NCBI GenBank assembly: GCA_036732565.1
Contig: DAINCF010000002.1
Coordinates: 1 to 59,851, forward strand
Direction of reading: 5' to 3'
DNA: 59,851 nucleotides
From: JAIVJN01 sp036732565
GTDB lineage: Bacteria; Acidobacteriota; Vicinamibacteria; Vicinamibacterales; UBA2999
Part shown: piece after piece, positions 15,067-24,202 of the stretch
How the letters are laid out: every line of letters begins with the position of its first letter
Numbering within the stretch: position 1 is the first letter of the stretch
Translations under genes and position numbers: made by a program
The notes under the pieces: generated by a model
Told to the model about the DNA's origin: nothing
Database searches by the model: none
The model's input: only the letters and a program-made list of their open reading frames with translations

Positions 15067-16962
15067 ATGCCGGCTTCGGTCCCCCTATTTCGAGCCAACA
15101 GCCTCCGGGTTCACGTCTCCGCCGTTGGCTTCGTCGTCGCGACGCTTGCCGGCCAGGTCGCCTACGCGCAAGGGACGCCGCCTGGGTTCGTTCGCGTCGA
15201 CGACATGTTGCTGCCACAGGCCGCGGTCCAGGGTGCGGATCTCAGCCGGCCAACCTCCGTGACCGCGCCGTCGTTTACGCCGTGGCCCGGCGGCCTGGTG
15301 CCGATCGAGTTCGGGGCCACGGTCACCCAGGCCAACCGCAGCGCCGTGTTCGCGGCCTGCGCCATCTGGTCGAAGCGCGCGTCGGTCTCGTGCGTGCCGC
15401 GGACCAACCAGCAGCCGTATCTCCGGGTGACCGCCAACACCGGCGGCTGCTACGCGAATCTCGGCTCGTACGCGGGCCGCGAGCCGGCACGCATGAACCT
15501 CGATGCCAACTGCTGGGGGCAGAAGCAGGTGCTCCACGAGCTCGGGCACGTGTTCGGCTTGCATCACGAGCATCAACGGCCGGATCGCGACGCCTACATC
15601 TCCATCGACACGTCGGCGGTCGACCCGTCGTATCAGAGCGCGTTCGACACCATCTCGGGCGCGGCGACGCGCGGCGCCTACGACTTCCTCTCGGTGATGC
15701 ACTACCACGACTTCGCCTTCGCCGCGCGGCCGCTGACGCGCACGATGATCCCGAGGCCCGGCTTCGAGTGGTACACCTACTCGCTGGGCAGCTCAGACTT
15801 CCCATCGCCCGGCGACGGCGACGCCGTGCAAGCGATCTACGGCGGCGGCGCCAGCTACTGGCCGGCGCGCGTGCAGAACCTGCGCGTCCACCAGGAGTCG
15901 CCTGCGGGCACAACCATCGCCTGGGACCCGCCCGTCGGTGGTCCGCAGGTGACGCAGTACGGGATCACGCTGCTGTCTGGCCCGAGCTATCTGGAATCGT
16001 CGATCGCGCAGACGTTCACCGTCGCGCCGAGCGCGACCGGCGTCACGCTGAATCTTCAGCCCGGCCACTACTACATGACGGTGAAGGGCGATTCGGCGGA
16101 TGGTGAGTACGCCCGATCGGCGGTGCTGACGTTCGCCGTATCGGGCACGGGCGCGATGGCGCCGGCGCCTGGCAAGCCGTCACTCCAGGCCAGTCCCGCC
16201 GGCGGCGATCGCGTGGCGCTCTCGTGGTCTCCCGGTACCGGCGCCACGCACTACACCGTCTATGCGGGCACGACGCCGGGCAGCACCAACCTCGGCTCCT
16301 ATCCGGTGGGCACCGCGAGGTCGACGACCACGACCGCGCCACCGGGCGTCACGGCGTACATGCGCGTTGTCGCCAGCAACGAAGTGGGGGCCGCGACGTC
16401 GAACGAAGTGTCGTTCTACGTGCCGAGCGGGCCGACGACAAGCGCGCCGGCGTTGAGCGTGCAGAACGCGCTGGCGAACCCGGTGTCGCTGTCCTGGTCT
16501 CCAGGCGACCGGCCGGAGGCCACCTATACGCTACTGGCCGGCACCTCACCCGGAGGGACCGATCTCGGAACGTTCCCGATGGGTCACGCGCGATCGATCG
16601 TCGCGAACGCGCCGGTCGGCGTCCCCCTCTACATTCGCGTCACGGCCACCGCGGCTACCGGCACGACCGTCTCCAACGAAGTGCAGGTGCAAGTGCAGGC
16701 GGAGTGGGAGGCCGCGCCTCCGACGCTGTACGCACCGACGGTGATGGGGTCGACGGTCGCGTTGCGGTGGAGCCCGAGTGATGCGACCGGGTACACGCTC
16801 GTGGCCCGCCTCTCCCAGGGCGGGCCCGTGGTCGCCACGGTCCCGTTGGGCGGCCTGCATTCGATCACCATCCCCGATGTGCCACCCGGCAGCTACTGGA
16901 TCACCATCGCCGCCACGCCCGGGTTCGCCGAATCCAATCCCGTCCTGATTAGCGTCAGCTAG
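15067..16962 (+). CDS. Secreted astacin-type (M12A) zinc metalloprotease with fibronectin-III-like repeats
   Basis: A signal peptide ends near residue 34 (VAYAQ). The catalytic domain has the full astacin zinc signature at residues 157-175: His157-Glu158-x-x-His161, then Gly164, His167-Glu168 and the Arg-x-Asp-Arg string, plus the Met-turn SVMHYHDF with Met211. Family members cleave extracellular proteins. The C-terminal part (about 270-631) holds four fibronectin-III-like modules with repeated VALSWSP/VSLSWSP and GTTPGSTNLG/GTSPGGTDLG strings, a sign of internal duplication. No classical pro-domain is evident beyond a short stretch after the signal. The 3' end overlaps the convergent DUF6496-type gene by 8 bp. 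Confidence 0.85.
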   Translation: MPASVPLFRANSLRVHVSAVGFVVATLAGQVAYAQGTPPGFVRVDDMLLPQAAVQGADLSRPTSVTAPSFTPWPGGLVPIEFGATVTQANRSAVFAACAIWSKRASVSCVPRTNQQPYLRVTANTGGCYANLGSYAGREPARMNLDANCWGQKQVLHELGHVFGLHHEHQRPDRDAYISIDTSAVDPSYQSAFDTISGAATRGAYDFLSVMHYHDFAFAARPLTRTMIPRPGFEWYTYSLGSSDFPSPGDGDAVQAIYGGGASYWPARVQNLRVHQESPAGTTIAWDPPVGGPQVTQYGITLLSGPSYLESSIAQTFTVAPSATGVTLNLQPGHYYMTVKGDSADGEYARSAVLTFAVSGTGAMAPAPGKPSLQASPAGGDRVALSWSPGTGATHYTVYAGTTPGSTNLGSYPVGTARSTTTTAPPGVTAYMRVVASNEVGAATSNEVSFYVPSGPTTSAPALSVQNALANPVSLSWSPGDRPEATYTLLAGTSPGGTDLGTFPMGHARSIVANAPVGVPLYIRVTATAATGTTVSNEVQVQVQAEWEAAPPTLYAPTVMGSTVALRWSPSDATGYTLVARLSQGGPVVATVPLGGLHSITIPDVPPGSYWITIAATPGFAESNPVLISVS

Positions 16963-17365
16963 CCGTCTGCTGTCGGCGACGACGAGCGGCGGACTTCGCC
17001 TGCTTCGACAGCGCCCCCTTCGAAGCCGTACGTCTCGGTTCCTGCTTCAGCGCTCGCGTCATCGCACGTGAACGCTTCGCCGACGTCTTCCGTCCACGCG
17101 CGCGTTGCCCTTTGCGATAGTCGCGAGCGGCACTCTTGCGCGTGCGTGCGGACGCCTCGCCCTTCCGCGGCGGCGGAAGCTTCACGCCGGCGCGGCGGGC
17201 CTTCGACAGGCCAATGGCAATCACCTGCTTGGCCGATCGTGCCCCGTGTTTGCCTTCACGGACGTGCTCGATCTCTTCGCGCACGAATTCGCCGGCCTGC
17301 GTGGTCGGCGCTTTACCCTCGCGCTTCGCTTTGCGAGCCTTCTCGACCGTTCTCTTCTCAGGCAT
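16955..17365 (-). CDS. Small basic DUF6496-type protein
   Basis: A 136-aa Lys/Arg/Ala-rich protein. The core GEFVREEIEHVREGKHGARS with AKQVIAIGLSKARRAGVKL is the conserved segment of a family known from many soil bacteria (DUF6496, name from memory). The C-terminal half is a low-complexity basic tail resembling histone H1-like proteins, so nucleic-acid binding is plausible but inferred. ATG at 17365. It is convergent with the astacin-like gene. Confidence 0.65.
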   Translation of the reverse strand: MPEKRTVEKARKAKREGKAPTTQAGEFVREEIEHVREGKHGARSAKQVIAIGLSKARRAGVKLPPPRKGEASARTRKSAARDYRKGQRARGRKTSAKRSRAMTRALKQEPRRTASKGALSKQAKSAARRRRQQTAS

Positions 17366-17399
17366 GTCGCACCTCGTGTTCGCGGCAAGTCGGACGGTT

Positions 17400-17470
17400 G
17401 AGCCTTGTGAGCCAGGTGGGCTCCCACCCGACTGACCAGCCAGACCAGCCCTACCACGAGCTTCTCTAGC
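17400..17470. repeat. GGTAGGGCTGGTCTGGCTGGTCAG-type repeat (minus strand)
   Basis: Reading the minus strand, units of GGTAGGGCTGGT, CTGGCTGGTCAG and GGTGGGAGCCCACC succeed one another between the DUF6496-type and LOG genes. The first unit is nearly the same as the one building the ligase D linker at 8168-8279. GGTGGGAGCCCACC is itself near-palindromic. Confidence 0.5.
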
Positions 17471-17489
17471 AAGGCACTCGCCAGAATCG

Positions 17490-18074
17490 TCAGGTCGTCT
17501 CGCGCGTCAGCCACTTCTCGACGGCTGGCGGCTGGTAGGTCGCGACGCGCGTCAGCACGGCGTCGGCCTCTTCTTCGACCAGCACCATCGCGCGATAGAC
17601 CGGTCTCAGAAAGCCCATCTCCACGGCGTTGTCCAGCAGCTGCAAGAACGGCCCGTAATAGCCGGCGACGTTCATCAACGCGCACGGCTTGGCGTGCAGC
17701 CCGAGCTGTCCCCAGGTGAGGATCTCGCACATCTCCTCGAACGTACCGGTTCCGCCCGGCAGCGCCACGAAGGCGTCCGACAGCTGCTCCATCAGCGCTT
17801 TGCGCTCGTGCATCGACGACACAATGCGTAACTCGGAGAGCCCTGTGTGGGCAATCTCGCGCTCCACCAGGGAGCGCGGGATGACACCAATCACGTGCCC
17901 GCCCTCCGCCAGCGCGGCATCGGCGACGCGTCCCATCAAGCCCACGTGCGCGCCGCCGTAGACGAGCTCGAGACCGCGTCGCGCGATGGCACGACCCAGC
18001 TGCTCGGCGGCGTCGACGAAGATCGGATCGCGGCCCGGGCTCGAGCCGCAGAACACACAAACACGTTTCAACAA
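17490..18074 (-). CDS. LOG family (TIGR00730) nucleotide phosphoribohydrolase-like protein
   Basis: A Rossmann-like fold with VCVFCGSSPG at the start, VYGGAHVGLMG and the diagnostic LPGGTGTFEEM, plus MHERKALM. Characterised LOG proteins hydrolyse cytokinin or nucleoside monophosphates; the physiological substrate in such bacteria is not settled. An in-frame TTG at 18074, just downstream of GGAAAGGA, gives 194 aa, the usual family length; TTG at 18071 is equally possible. Frames further upstream add residues without homology. The ADOP permease gene ends 92 bp upstream on the same strand. Confidence 0.85.
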   Translation of the reverse strand: MLKRVCVFCGSSPGRDPIFVDAAEQLGRAIARRGLELVYGGAHVGLMGRVADAALAEGGHVIGVIPRSLVEREIAHTGLSELRIVSSMHERKALMEQLSDAFVALPGGTGTFEEMCEILTWGQLGLHAKPCALMNVAGYYGPFLQLLDNAVEMGFLRPVYRAMVLVEEEADAVLTRVATYQPPAVEKWLTRETT

Positions 18075-18166
18075 AGCATCCTTTCCGGTCGTGAAATTAA
18101 AGAGAGGAGAAAATCGGCGACCAATCTGCGGCCAATCCAATCTGCGCAATTATCCAGCGAATCGCC

Positions 18167-20617
18167 TCAATCGTTTTTGAGTGCGACCATCGGGTCCACT
18201 CGCGTGGCCCGTCGGGCGGGAAGATAGGTCGCCAGCATGGCCACACTGATGAGGACGCACGCCACCCCCACCAGCGTCGTCGGATCCGTCGGCGTCACAC
18301 CGTAGAGCAGGCTCGCGACGACATTGCCGAGCGCCAGGGCGATCGCCATGCCGATCACCAGGCCGGCGCCAGTCAGCCACAGGGCTCGATGCATGACCAG
18401 GCGTAACACGTCCGCGCGCTGTGCCCCCAGTGCGACGCGCACACCGATCTCGCGCGTGCGCGCGGTGACGCCGGAGGCGATGACGCCGTAAAGGCCGAGC
18501 GCCGCGAGCAGCAGCGCGGTTGCGGCAAAGCCGAGCAGCAACACCATCGTGAATCGTGGCTGCGCCAGATCGTCGGCGACCAGGTCACGCATCGGCCTGA
18601 TCTCTCCGACGGGCTGGTTCGGATCGATGGCCGGAACCTGCGCCGCGATCTGCGTCGCCGTGGCAGCAGGATCGCCCCCCGTGCGGACGACGACCGTCAG
18701 CTCGCGCGTTGGACCTTGTGGAAACCAGAAGTAGGTCGTTCCGTTGGGATTCGCGGCCATGCCGCCCCAGCGAACGTTCCCCACGATGCCGACGATCTCG
18801 CCGGTGATGGTCTCGTCCTCCTGGCGCCACGTAAGGCGCGCACCGACCGGATCGTCCGTCCCCCACTCCTGTCGCGCAAGCGCCTCGTCAATCACGAACA
18901 CGGGGCCCGTTCGTTCCGAATCGAGGTCGCTGGGCAAGCGCCCTCGCAGCAGCGGGATGCCCATCGCCTCGAAGTACCGACCTCCCACGACGCTGACCCA
19001 GGACGCTGGTCGCGCGCCTGGCGAGGCAAGCGGCCGACCTTCGATCTCGAAGAGCGCGGCCGCGCCGTAGTTCGACATCGGCAAGTAGTTGACGGTGCCG
19101 GCCGCCTGCACGTCGCGAAGCTGCCCGATCCGCTCGAGAAGCTGACGAGCGAAGCCGCGCATCCCCTCGTCGTTGTCGTAGGTCGACGCGGGCAGCGTGG
19201 TCCGCATCGTCAAGACCTGCTGCGCATTGAATCCAGGATCGACGCGCGTGAGCGCCCAGAAGCTGCGACCCAGCAGCGCGGCACCCGACAGCAGGACCAC
19301 GGCGAGGGCAACCTCGATCATCGTGAGCGTACCGTTGAGCAGGCTGCGCCGCGGGCCCGACGAGGCGCCGCGTGCGGACTGTCGAAGCGCGACATCCAGC
19401 GCACATCGCGCGCGCGTCAGCAGCGGCACGAGGCCAAAGACAACGGCGGTCAGCACTGTCACGAGGCATGCGAACGCGAGCACGCGCAGGTCGATGCCGA
19501 TCTCGCGCGTGCGCGGAAGCTGAAGGCCCGCTGGGATCACGGACACCAGCAAGCCGGTCGACCACTCGGCGAAAAGCACGCCGAGCACGCCACCCACCGC
19601 GGCAAGCACGAGGCTCTCCACGAACAGTTGACGCGCCAGGCGTTGACCGGTGGCACCAAGCGACAGGCGAATGGCGAGCTCGGTCTGCCGCGTTGCCGCC
19701 CGATTGAGCACGAGGGTCGCGACGTTGGCGCACGTCATCAACAGGAGCAAGCTCACGGCGCCGAAGAGCAGCAACAAGACGAGTCGGACGTCTTTCACGG
19801 TGGCGTCGATCAGGCTGACGACGCCGACGTCCCAGTTGCTGCTGTGGGAGGGATGTGCCTGCTCGATGCGCCCCGCGATGACCATCAATTGAGCGTGCGC
19901 CTGCTCGATGGTGACGCCGGGAGCGAGGCGGCCCACGGCGAAATGCGTGCCGCCCATGCCGGTGCGATCGCCGGCCACCAGCGCCGTCGGTATCCAGACC
20001 TCGGCGCGTGACTCGGCCAGCTCCACCGTCCGGATCGCAAAGTGCGCCGGCATCACGCCGACGATGGTGCGCGGTTCTCCATCCAGGATGATCGAACGAC
20101 CAATCACGTCTGGCCGGCCGCCGTACTTCCGCTGCCAGAAGCCGTAGCTCAAGACGACCTCCGGCGGCACGTCGCGAAGCTGCGTGTCGACCGTGAACGT
20201 CCGGCCCTCCACCGGAGCGATCCCGAGCACGGTGAAGAAGTTTGTCGTGACCCGATCAGCGCGCACTTCGAGGGCAGGGCCGTCGCCGGTGAGGTTGACG
20301 ATCGCGTCCGACCACGCCGCGATGTCGTCGAACGCGGTACTCTCCAGCCGCCAGTCGTGCACGTACGACTCGGACAGCCGGGCGCAACAGCGCGTCGGGG
20401 ACATCCGTGCCCACAGCATCGTGAGGCGATCCGGCTCGGCGAAGCGCAGCGGGCGCAACAACACCGAGTCGACCAGCGTGAACATCGCGGTGCTGCCGCC
20501 GATACCGAGTGCCAGCGTCAGCACTGCGACGGCGGCAAAGCCGGGCGTGCGGCGCAGCACGCGCGCCGCGTAGCCAACATCCTGGCGGAGCTCGGAAAGG
20601 TATCGCGTGCGCGCCAT
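18167..20617 (-). CDS. ADOP-family (duplicated MacB/FtsX) permease
   Basis: 816 aa with the duplicated architecture: an N-terminal cytoplasmic segment, a transmembrane helix (GFAAVAVLTLALGIGGSTAM), a MacB periplasmic core, three helices, then a second helix-core-three helices unit ending in RRATRVDPMVALKND. The LALGIGGS, GVMPAHFA and GVRVALGAQ strings are typical. MacB-type permeases work with an ABC ATPase in mechanotransmission across the envelope; ADOPs usually lie without one, as here. ATG at 20617 lies 12 bp after the stop of the preceding hydrolase-like gene, so the two are probably one operon. The role is not known. Confidence 0.9.
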   Translation of the reverse strand: MARTRYLSELRQDVGYAARVLRRTPGFAAVAVLTLALGIGGSTAMFTLVDSVLLRPLRFAEPDRLTMLWARMSPTRCCARLSESYVHDWRLESTAFDDIAAWSDAIVNLTGDGPALEVRADRVTTNFFTVLGIAPVEGRTFTVDTQLRDVPPEVVLSYGFWQRKYGGRPDVIGRSIILDGEPRTIVGVMPAHFAIRTVELAESRAEVWIPTALVAGDRTGMGGTHFAVGRLAPGVTIEQAHAQLMVIAGRIEQAHPSHSSNWDVGVVSLIDATVKDVRLVLLLLFGAVSLLLLMTCANVATLVLNRAATRQTELAIRLSLGATGQRLARQLFVESLVLAAVGGVLGVLFAEWSTGLLVSVIPAGLQLPRTREIGIDLRVLAFACLVTVLTAVVFGLVPLLTRARCALDVALRQSARGASSGPRRSLLNGTLTMIEVALAVVLLSGAALLGRSFWALTRVDPGFNAQQVLTMRTTLPASTYDNDEGMRGFARQLLERIGQLRDVQAAGTVNYLPMSNYGAAALFEIEGRPLASPGARPASWVSVVGGRYFEAMGIPLLRGRLPSDLDSERTGPVFVIDEALARQEWGTDDPVGARLTWRQEDETITGEIVGIVGNVRWGGMAANPNGTTYFWFPQGPTRELTVVVRTGGDPAATATQIAAQVPAIDPNQPVGEIRPMRDLVADDLAQPRFTMVLLLGFAATALLLAALGLYGVIASGVTARTREIGVRVALGAQRADVLRLVMHRALWLTGAGLVIGMAIALALGNVVASLLYGVTPTDPTTLVGVACVLISVAMLATYLPARRATRVDPMVALKND

Positions 20618-20629
20618 GCGACTGTGGCG

Positions 20630-21565
20630 TCAGGACTTGCCCGCGAGAAACGGCTCGACCACCGCCAACACCGGTCCGATCTTCGCGAAGCTGTCGGAGT
20701 ACGTGGCCCCGCTGATCTTCGACAATGTCACCTTCGTGCCCGACAGCTTACCTTCGTACTCCTTGACGTTGGCCATCGCGGTCTCGTCCACGGCTCCCAC
20801 CGCCCAGAGCGTTGGTACTGTGATCTCCGCGGGCTCGAGCGGCGGGTAGTCGAGCAGCGCGCCCAGCGAGATCGCCGAGACGGCAATGCCACCATCCCAC
20901 GCCGCTTTGTCTCCGGCCGAGAGCGTCTTGAGATCGACCGTGCCGGCCTTTTGCGCCTCCAGCATCGGCTGCCACTTCGCGCGCATCCCCTCGATGGCGG
21001 TCTTGACGATACCGGTGACCGTGGGCCCCATGGGGGCGCCGACGAGCACGCTGGAGATCACGCGATCCGATCGGGCGGCCAGATAGCGGCCGACGCTGGC
21101 ACCGTGGCCGAAGCCCCACAGATGAAATCGCTTGGCGCCGGCGGCGTCGGCGACCGCAATGAAGTCTTCGAGCACGCGGTCGAGCGCGTAGGCGTCGGGC
21201 CGTGCCGGCTTGTCGCTGTCACCGTTGCCGCGCCGATCGAGGGCGATGACGGTGTAGCGTCCGCTGAGGCGTTCGACGTAGCCGCGCTCGCTCCAGGTCC
21301 TGCGCGTCTGCCCGCCGCCGTGCACGAGCATCAACGCCGGCCCGGAGCCGGTGACTTCGTAGGCAATGCGCGTCCCGTCGGGCGATTTGGCGAACTGGAC
21401 CTTCGGGGCTGGCGGCTTGGCAGGGTCGGCGGGCTTCTCGCCGGGCTTCTGGCCTGCTTGCGCGTTCGATCTCGATTGTGCGGATGGTCTCTGTTGCATC
21501 GCCGCCACGCAGAGCCCAATGGCGACGGTGAGGATCAACAGTCGGACGAGTGGGGGGGCAATCAT
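20630..21565 (-). CDS. Exported alpha/beta-hydrolase-fold protein lacking the catalytic Ser and His
   Basis: A signal-type hydrophobic N-terminus (residues 6-25) and a Pro/Lys-rich linker precede an alpha/beta-hydrolase core with the oxyanion string LVHGGG and DRRGNGDSDKP. At the nucleophile elbow the family reads G-x-S-x-G; here residues 151-155 are Gly-Phe-Gly153-His-Gly, so serine is replaced by glycine. The usual C-terminal Gly-Ala-Gly-His reads Gly-Ala-Thr-Tyr289, so the histidine is lost too; the acid near Asp260 is kept. The rest of the core is well conserved and the frame intact over 311 aa, which argues against a decaying gene. A non-catalytic binding role is inferred. It is followed after 12 bp by the ADOP permease. 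ATG at 21565; no strong ribosome binding site. Confidence 0.75.
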   Translation of the reverse strand: MIAPPLVRLLILTVAIGLCVAAMQQRPSAQSRSNAQAGQKPGEKPADPAKPPAPKVQFAKSPDGTRIAYEVTGSGPALMLVHGGGQTRRTWSERGYVERLSGRYTVIALDRRGNGDSDKPARPDAYALDRVLEDFIAVADAAGAKRFHLWGFGHGASVGRYLAARSDRVISSVLVGAPMGPTVTGIVKTAIEGMRAKWQPMLEAQKAGTVDLKTLSAGDKAAWDGGIAVSAISLGALLDYPPLEPAEITVPTLWAVGAVDETAMANVKEYEGKLSGTKVTLSKISGATYSDSFAKIGPVLAVVEPFLAGKS

Positions 21566-21891
21566 GCACCAAGAATTACCACAGCCAGCCCGGCGGCAGC
21601 GAGATCCGTGCAATGTGTCTCGGGAATGGACCCGCGATGGGATGGCGCGCCGGACAAAGATTCGGAACCGCTCGCGAGGCGCGAAGCGAGTCGCGGCGCT
21701 TCCCGAGGCCAACCGGGGCCCGTGCGGAGCCACAGCCCCCGTTTTTCCTAAGATTTTCGACTACTGGAGGCAATCTCAACCGACCCCGGGTCGCATGCGG
21801 TCGCGAGATCGAAATCCATGCTGTTGACTTTGAGGCAGGGGACGCCAAACATTCCGTTTGGTGCGTCCCCTATTCCGTGCCTAGTTGTCCG
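21566..21891. other. Intergenic region with a REP-like palindrome
   Basis: This 326-bp gap separates the hydrolase-like gene from the end of the secreted unknown gene, both on the minus strand. Apart from the palindrome at 21837-21871 I see no gene or recognisable regulator site. Confidence 0.5.
21837..21871. repeat. REP-like palindrome around GGGGACGC-CAAAC
   Basis: AGGGGACGCCAAAC (21837-21850) faces GTTTGGTGCGTCCCCT (21856-21871) across a five-base loop, giving 14 paired bases with a two-base bulge. It sits 20 bp downstream of the stop codon of the secreted unknown gene, where it could act as a terminator on the minus strand. GGGGACGCACCAAAC-type palindromes are often seen as dispersed REP elements in soil bacteria (general knowledge). 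Confidence 0.6.
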
Positions 21892-22455
21892 CTATTGAGG
21901 GATGTACGCGTCGCAGCTCACTCGTGGGTTCCAGTCCGCGAACGTGCCATGAGGGTTGCGCTTCCACGCCCAGACGTGCAACTCGTAGTAGGCAGGGAGG
22001 CCGCTCCGATTAGGGGCGGACACGTAGTGAAAATGCTGGCCGTGCAGGACAGGAGGATGTTCGTTGGCCGCGTCCCACTGCTCCGCGAGCACGATGTATT
22101 CCACGGCCACTAGCTGGAGCCGTCCATTCCGTGGCTCGTAGACGAGTGCTTCCGGCCGCGCGGCGTCCAGGAGACCGTCGCCGACCAGCGAGGCGTTCAC
22201 GTAATGCACGCCCATCGCCCCCTCTTCCGGGCCACTGACGCAGCCACCTGAAAGGGCATACCCGGCAGACACTGCCGCTTGGGCATCTTGCAACGGCGCT
22301 GTCGACTGGCGCACCGCTCGGGCCAGCGGCCCCTCGCCGACCTCAACTTGCTCGTTCACACCTGCGGCCGGTTGGGTCCGAACGACCTCGACCGCTGCCA
22401 GGCTCATCAGCCCGGCAACCGCGCAAGCTGTCAACTTCCCACGCTCGATACTCAT
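21892..22455 (-). CDS. Secreted conserved protein of unknown function
   Basis: A signal peptide (residues 8-28) is followed by a compact globular domain. Motifs that look conserved are SGGCVSGPEEGAMGVHYVN, EALVYEP, VEYIVLAEQWD, PNRSGLPAYYELHVWAWKRN and FADWNPRVSC. Two cysteines (in GGC and VSC) could form a disulfide. I recognise the pattern from many hypothetical proteins of soil bacteria but know no function. ATG at 22455 has GGAGG six bases upstream, which decides the start; length 187 aa. It stands alone, transcribed away from the acetate kinase operon. Confidence 0.75.
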   Translation of the reverse strand: MSIERGKLTACAVAGLMSLAAVEVVRTQPAAGVNEQVEVGEGPLARAVRQSTAPLQDAQAAVSAGYALSGGCVSGPEEGAMGVHYVNASLVGDGLLDAARPEALVYEPRNGRLQLVAVEYIVLAEQWDAANEHPPVLHGQHFHYVSAPNRSGLPAYYELHVWAWKRNPHGTFADWNPRVSCDAYIPQ

Positions 22456-23011
22456 GGCACCTCCGGCTGTTCCTCTGTAGCCATCCAATACGGCTGTCTC
22501 AGGGGAATGCGGAAGCATGCAAGCGTCAGGACCTGAACCGCTGTGCAGATGATTCCCTATCGGCCCGAGATGCATCGCTCGCGAAGCGTGGAGTCTCTCG
22601 AGTTCCAATGGACTCGCGGACGCATCGGATCAATGCGTGCCGTGTCGGATGGCAACCCCCGAATCCCAGGTCATTTGACGAGCGGGCTCGCGCTCCGATG
22701 CTTCAGCCGACTTCGATCGACATCACCGCTGACGTCGAAAGATTTCGTAGACGGCGTGGCGCGTTCATCATGCCGGGCCGCGGGCAGTTCCCTGCACCCG
22801 ACCATGCGGTCAGCGGTCGCTGAAATTACGCTGCCGCGGAGCGCGCAAATGGCCAGCTCGGCACTCGGCAAGCAAGTGCAATGATGAGTCCAAGTGCCGC
22901 TGAGGTTGATCGTGCCCACGATGGACAAGTCGTGGGTCGAAGCCTGCAGCCGTGTGGGAACGAGGCATGCCGGTTGCTTCCGCCTTTCCCATTGGTGGAT
23001 AGAGGGATTCA
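22456..23011. other. Divergent intergenic region upstream of the acetate kinase operon
   Basis: This 556-bp stretch should carry promoters for both flanking genes. I see no intact gene. A 71-codon plus-strand frame (22608-22823) is open but matches nothing I know. GAGGGA at 22999-23004 is a fair ribosome binding site for acetate kinase. I could not pick convincing -35/-10 pairs or a Crp/Fnr dyad by eye. Confidence 0.4.
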
Positions 23012-24202
23012 ATGCGCACTGTGCTCGCCGTCAACGCCGGATCCTCCAGCCTCAAGCTGGCGCTCTTTGCGATTCGACCAACCGAGGTCGAGCTCGAGAC
23101 CACTGTTCGGGTCGAGCGCATTGGCGACGGAGACGGTCGGATGACGGTTCGGCGATCGGACGGTCACGTCGAACGCGACGAGCCGCACGATGTGCATGAT
23201 CACGTCGCCGCGTTCGAGCGTGCCGCTGACGCCGTTCCCGCGTTGCGAAAGGTCGATGCCATCGGCCATCGGGTCGTGCGCGGCAGCGTTCGCCACAACC
23301 GACCGGCGCTAATCACGCCGGAGCTCGTGGACGAGCTGCGCGTCAGCGCGCCACAGGACCCGGACCACGGCCCTCAGGCCCTTGCCCTGATTGCGCAGCT
23401 TCGCGCCAACAGCCCCGATGTCCCTCAGGTGGCCTGTTTCGACACGGCGTTCCATCGAACGATGCCAGAGGTGGCGCGAAGGTACGCACTGTCCCGCCGC
23501 GTGATTGGCGACGAAGTGATTCGGCTCGGATTTCACGGGTTGTCATGCGAGCACGTGCTCGAACGCCTGGCTGCGATCGACCCGACCGCGGCGCGGGGCC
23601 GGGTCATCGTCGCGCACTTGGGCGGGGGCGCAAGTCTGACTGCCATTCGGGACGGCGCAAGCGTCGACACGACCATGGGCTTTTCCCCCACCGGCGGGCT
23701 CGTCATGAGCACCCGATCGGGTGACCTGGATCCGTCCGTGCTGCTGTTCCTCAGCGAGCGGGGAATGAGCACCGATGCGCTTCGCGAGCTGGTGAATCGA
23801 AAAGCGGGTCTGCTCGGGGTCTCCGAGCTCACGGGAGACATGCGCGTGCTTCTCGATCGCGAGTCCGCGCTTCCGGCTGCAGCCGAAGCCGTCGCGTTGT
23901 TCTGCTACACCGCGCGGAAATCCCTCGGCGCCATGATCGCCGCGCTCGGCGGCGTGGACATCGTGGTGTTCACGGGAGGTATCGGCGAGCACGCGGCTGC
24001 GGTTCGCGAGCGCATCTGCCGCGATCTCGACGACCTCGGTATTTCACTCGATGCGGCGCGCAACGAACGCGACGAGGCGATCATCTCCCACGACCGCAGC
24101 CGCGCAATCGTGCGTGTCATGCCGACGGATGAAGAACTGGTCATCGCCAAACAGGTTCGAGCGCTCTTGGAAGAACACGGAGCCCGTCATGTTTCAGTTT
24201 GA
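23012..24202 (+). CDS. ackA: Acetate kinase
   Basis: It converts acetyl-phosphate and ADP to acetate and ATP. The ASKHA-fold motifs are all visible: VNAGSSSLK with Asn8, GHRVVRG, GFHGLSCEHV (catalytic His region), LGGGASLTAI, TGGLVMSTRSGDLDPSV (Arg region), VFTGGIGEH and PTDEELVIAKQV. The length is 396 aa, as usual. Its 3' end overlaps the phosphoketolase start by 14 bp, a sign of translational coupling. The gene order gives a direct route from phosphoketolase-made acetyl-phosphate to ATP. Confidence 0.97.
   Translation: MRTVLAVNAGSSSLKLALFAIRPTEVELETTVRVERIGDGDGRMTVRRSDGHVERDEPHDVHDHVAAFERAADAVPALRKVDAIGHRVVRGSVRHNRPALITPELVDELRVSAPQDPDHGPQALALIAQLRANSPDVPQVACFDTAFHRTMPEVARRYALSRRVIGDEVIRLGFHGLSCEHVLERLAAIDPTAARGRVIVAHLGGGASLTAIRDGASVDTTMGFSPTGGLVMSTRSGDLDPSVLLFLSERGMSTDALRELVNRKAGLLGVSELTGDMRVLLDRESALPAAAEAVALFCYTARKSLGAMIAALGGVDIVVFTGGIGEHAAAVRERICRDLDDLGISLDAARNERDEAIISHDRSRAIVRVMPTDEELVIAKQVRALLEEHGARHVSV

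Noticed and set aside
18716..20011. A long plus-strand frame opposite the ADOP permease
   Set aside because: Same antisense artefact; composition is Arg/His/Gln-rich and the minus-strand protein has clear helices and family motifs.
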